Source: Tannerella sp.
GTDB taxonomy: Bacteria; Bacteroidota; Bacteroidia; Bacteroidales; Tannerellaceae
Assembly (NCBI GenBank): GCA_031267485.1
Contig: JAIRYY010000283.1
Coordinates: 1 to 5,551 of the forward strand
Direction of reading: 5' to 3'
DNA length: 5,551 nucleotides
Of this stretch, positions 5,053 to 5,551 are shown piece by piece. Made by a program: the position numbers and the translations under genes. The notes under the pieces were generated by a model. That model was given only the letters and a program-made list of their open reading frames with translations, was not told where the DNA came from and ran no database searches. Every line of letters starts with the position of its first letter. Positions within the stretch are counted from its first letter, which is position 1.

Positions 5053-5551
5053 TGCCGATCAGTTGGATAATATGCGCCGCCGGGGAAGGCTCCCGCATGG
5101 GCGCCTGGTTCGGGTCGACGCCCAAGCCGCTTGTCCGGCTTCGCGGTGTCACTCTGCTGGAATGGTCTCTGCGCTCATTGCCCGTATGCGCCGGCGACAC
5201 GGTCATTGTCGTGACGCGCATCGCGCATCGCGTCAAAGAGAAGATGCTGGCACGCCTGCGTTCCTCGTATCCTTTCGCCAGCGTACGGTGGCTGGAACTG
5301 CAACAGCCGACGCGCGGACAGATGGAGACGGCGTTGCTCGCCGCGCCCCTTGTGCCGCCCGGCGATGCAATTGCCGTCTATAACTGCGACACCTACTTTG
5401 AAAGCAAAACGCTGCTGGCGCTTATGCAGGACAAACGGGCAGCGGGAATCATTCCCTGCGCCGAAGCGGAAGGCGATGCATGGTCCTTTTGCCGATTTGA
5501 TTCAACCGGCAGGGTTTCGGCCATACAGGAAAAGGAGCGGATATCGTCGTG
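5052..5551 (+). CDS. NDP-sugar-type nucleotidyltransferase (3' end outside window)
   Basis: The ATG at 5052-5054 shares its A with the TGA of the kinase gene (5050-5052), a translational-coupling junction. AGGAG at 5033-5037 is some 14 bases upstream. The 166 complete codons in view contain the nucleotidyltransferase signature AAGEGSRMG (residues 9-17) with TPKPL (23-27, K25 contacting phosphate). They also contain QPTRGQMETAL (84-94), which binds the base/sugar region, and YNCDTYF (110-116) with the metal-binding D113. A WSFCRFDSTGRV...EK segment (144-161) is typical of sugar-phosphate nucleotidyltransferases. The frame is intact up to the edge. It likely couples an NTP to a sugar-1-phosphate or related phosphate ester, releasing pyrophosphate. 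The close pairing with the kinase suggests it uses the kinase's product. CTP:phosphocholine-type activity as in LicC is another possibility; sequence here does not decide. Confidence 0.88.
   Translation, partial: MPISWIICAAGEGSRMGAWFGSTPKPLVRLRGVTLLEWSLRSLPVCAGDTVIVVTRIAHRVKEKMLARLRSSYPFASVRWLELQQPTRGQMETALLAAPLVPPGDAIAVYNCDTYFESKTLLALMQDKRAAGIIPCAEAEGDAWSFCRFDSTGRVSAIQEKERISS

Noticed and set aside
4919..5383. Plus-strand open frame of 154 codons across the kinase/nucleotidyltransferase junction
   Set aside because: It overlaps the nucleotidyltransferase, whose AAGEGSRMG and NCD motifs establish the true frame; the product is Arg/Ala-rich and without motif.
1..5551. CRISPR array, tRNA/rRNA gene, insertion sequence or transposase
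   Set aside because: No regularly spaced repeats, no tRNA-like cloverleaf or rRNA sequence, no terminal inverted repeats and no transposase motifs were seen; the duplicated methyltransferase 3' end is not flanked by an element.

Overview
This window looks like part of a surface-polysaccharide (O-antigen, capsule or similar glycan) biosynthesis locus of a Gram-negative-type bacterium. That rests on the gene content: a TylF-like methyltransferase, a family 2 glycosyltransferase, a flippase-like membrane protein, a phosphotransferase and a sugar-type nucleotidyltransferase, all on the + strand. The sequence does not fix the species. Base composition swings from about 20-30% to over 60% G+C over short distances, as is usual in glycan loci built by repeated exchange.

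Layout: (1) 3-782 is the 3' part of an unrecognised membrane protein, closed by a rho-independent terminator at 789-814. (2) 815-1339 has no intact gene. It holds the first 17 codons of what looks like a methyltransferase (847-900), joined to a frameshifted 3' remnant (896-1122) that is about 89% identical to the end of the next gene, followed by about 215 bases of AT-rich DNA. (3) 1340-2083 is an intact TylF/MycF-like methyltransferase carrying an uninterrupted run of 12 C inside its reading frame. (4) 2104-5551 is a tightly packed set of four genes: a DPM1-like glycosyltransferase, a flippase-like membrane protein, a protein with a C-terminal aminoglycoside/choline-kinase-type fold, and a nucleotidyltransferase cut off by the window end. 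The last three junctions overlap, so these genes are probably co-translated.

How they may work together (inference): the kinase and nucleotidyltransferase would phosphorylate and then nucleotide-activate a sugar or small polyol/amino alcohol. The DPM1-like glycosyltransferase would load a residue on a lipid carrier, and the flippase-like protein may move that product across the membrane. The methyltransferase would add an O-methyl group to the glycan.

The most notable point is that the methyltransferase is probably phase-variable. Its C12 tract is in frame now, but loss or gain of one C brings a stop within a few to about two dozen codons. The neighbouring remnant and the compositional seams show that the 3' end of this gene family has been rearranged here.
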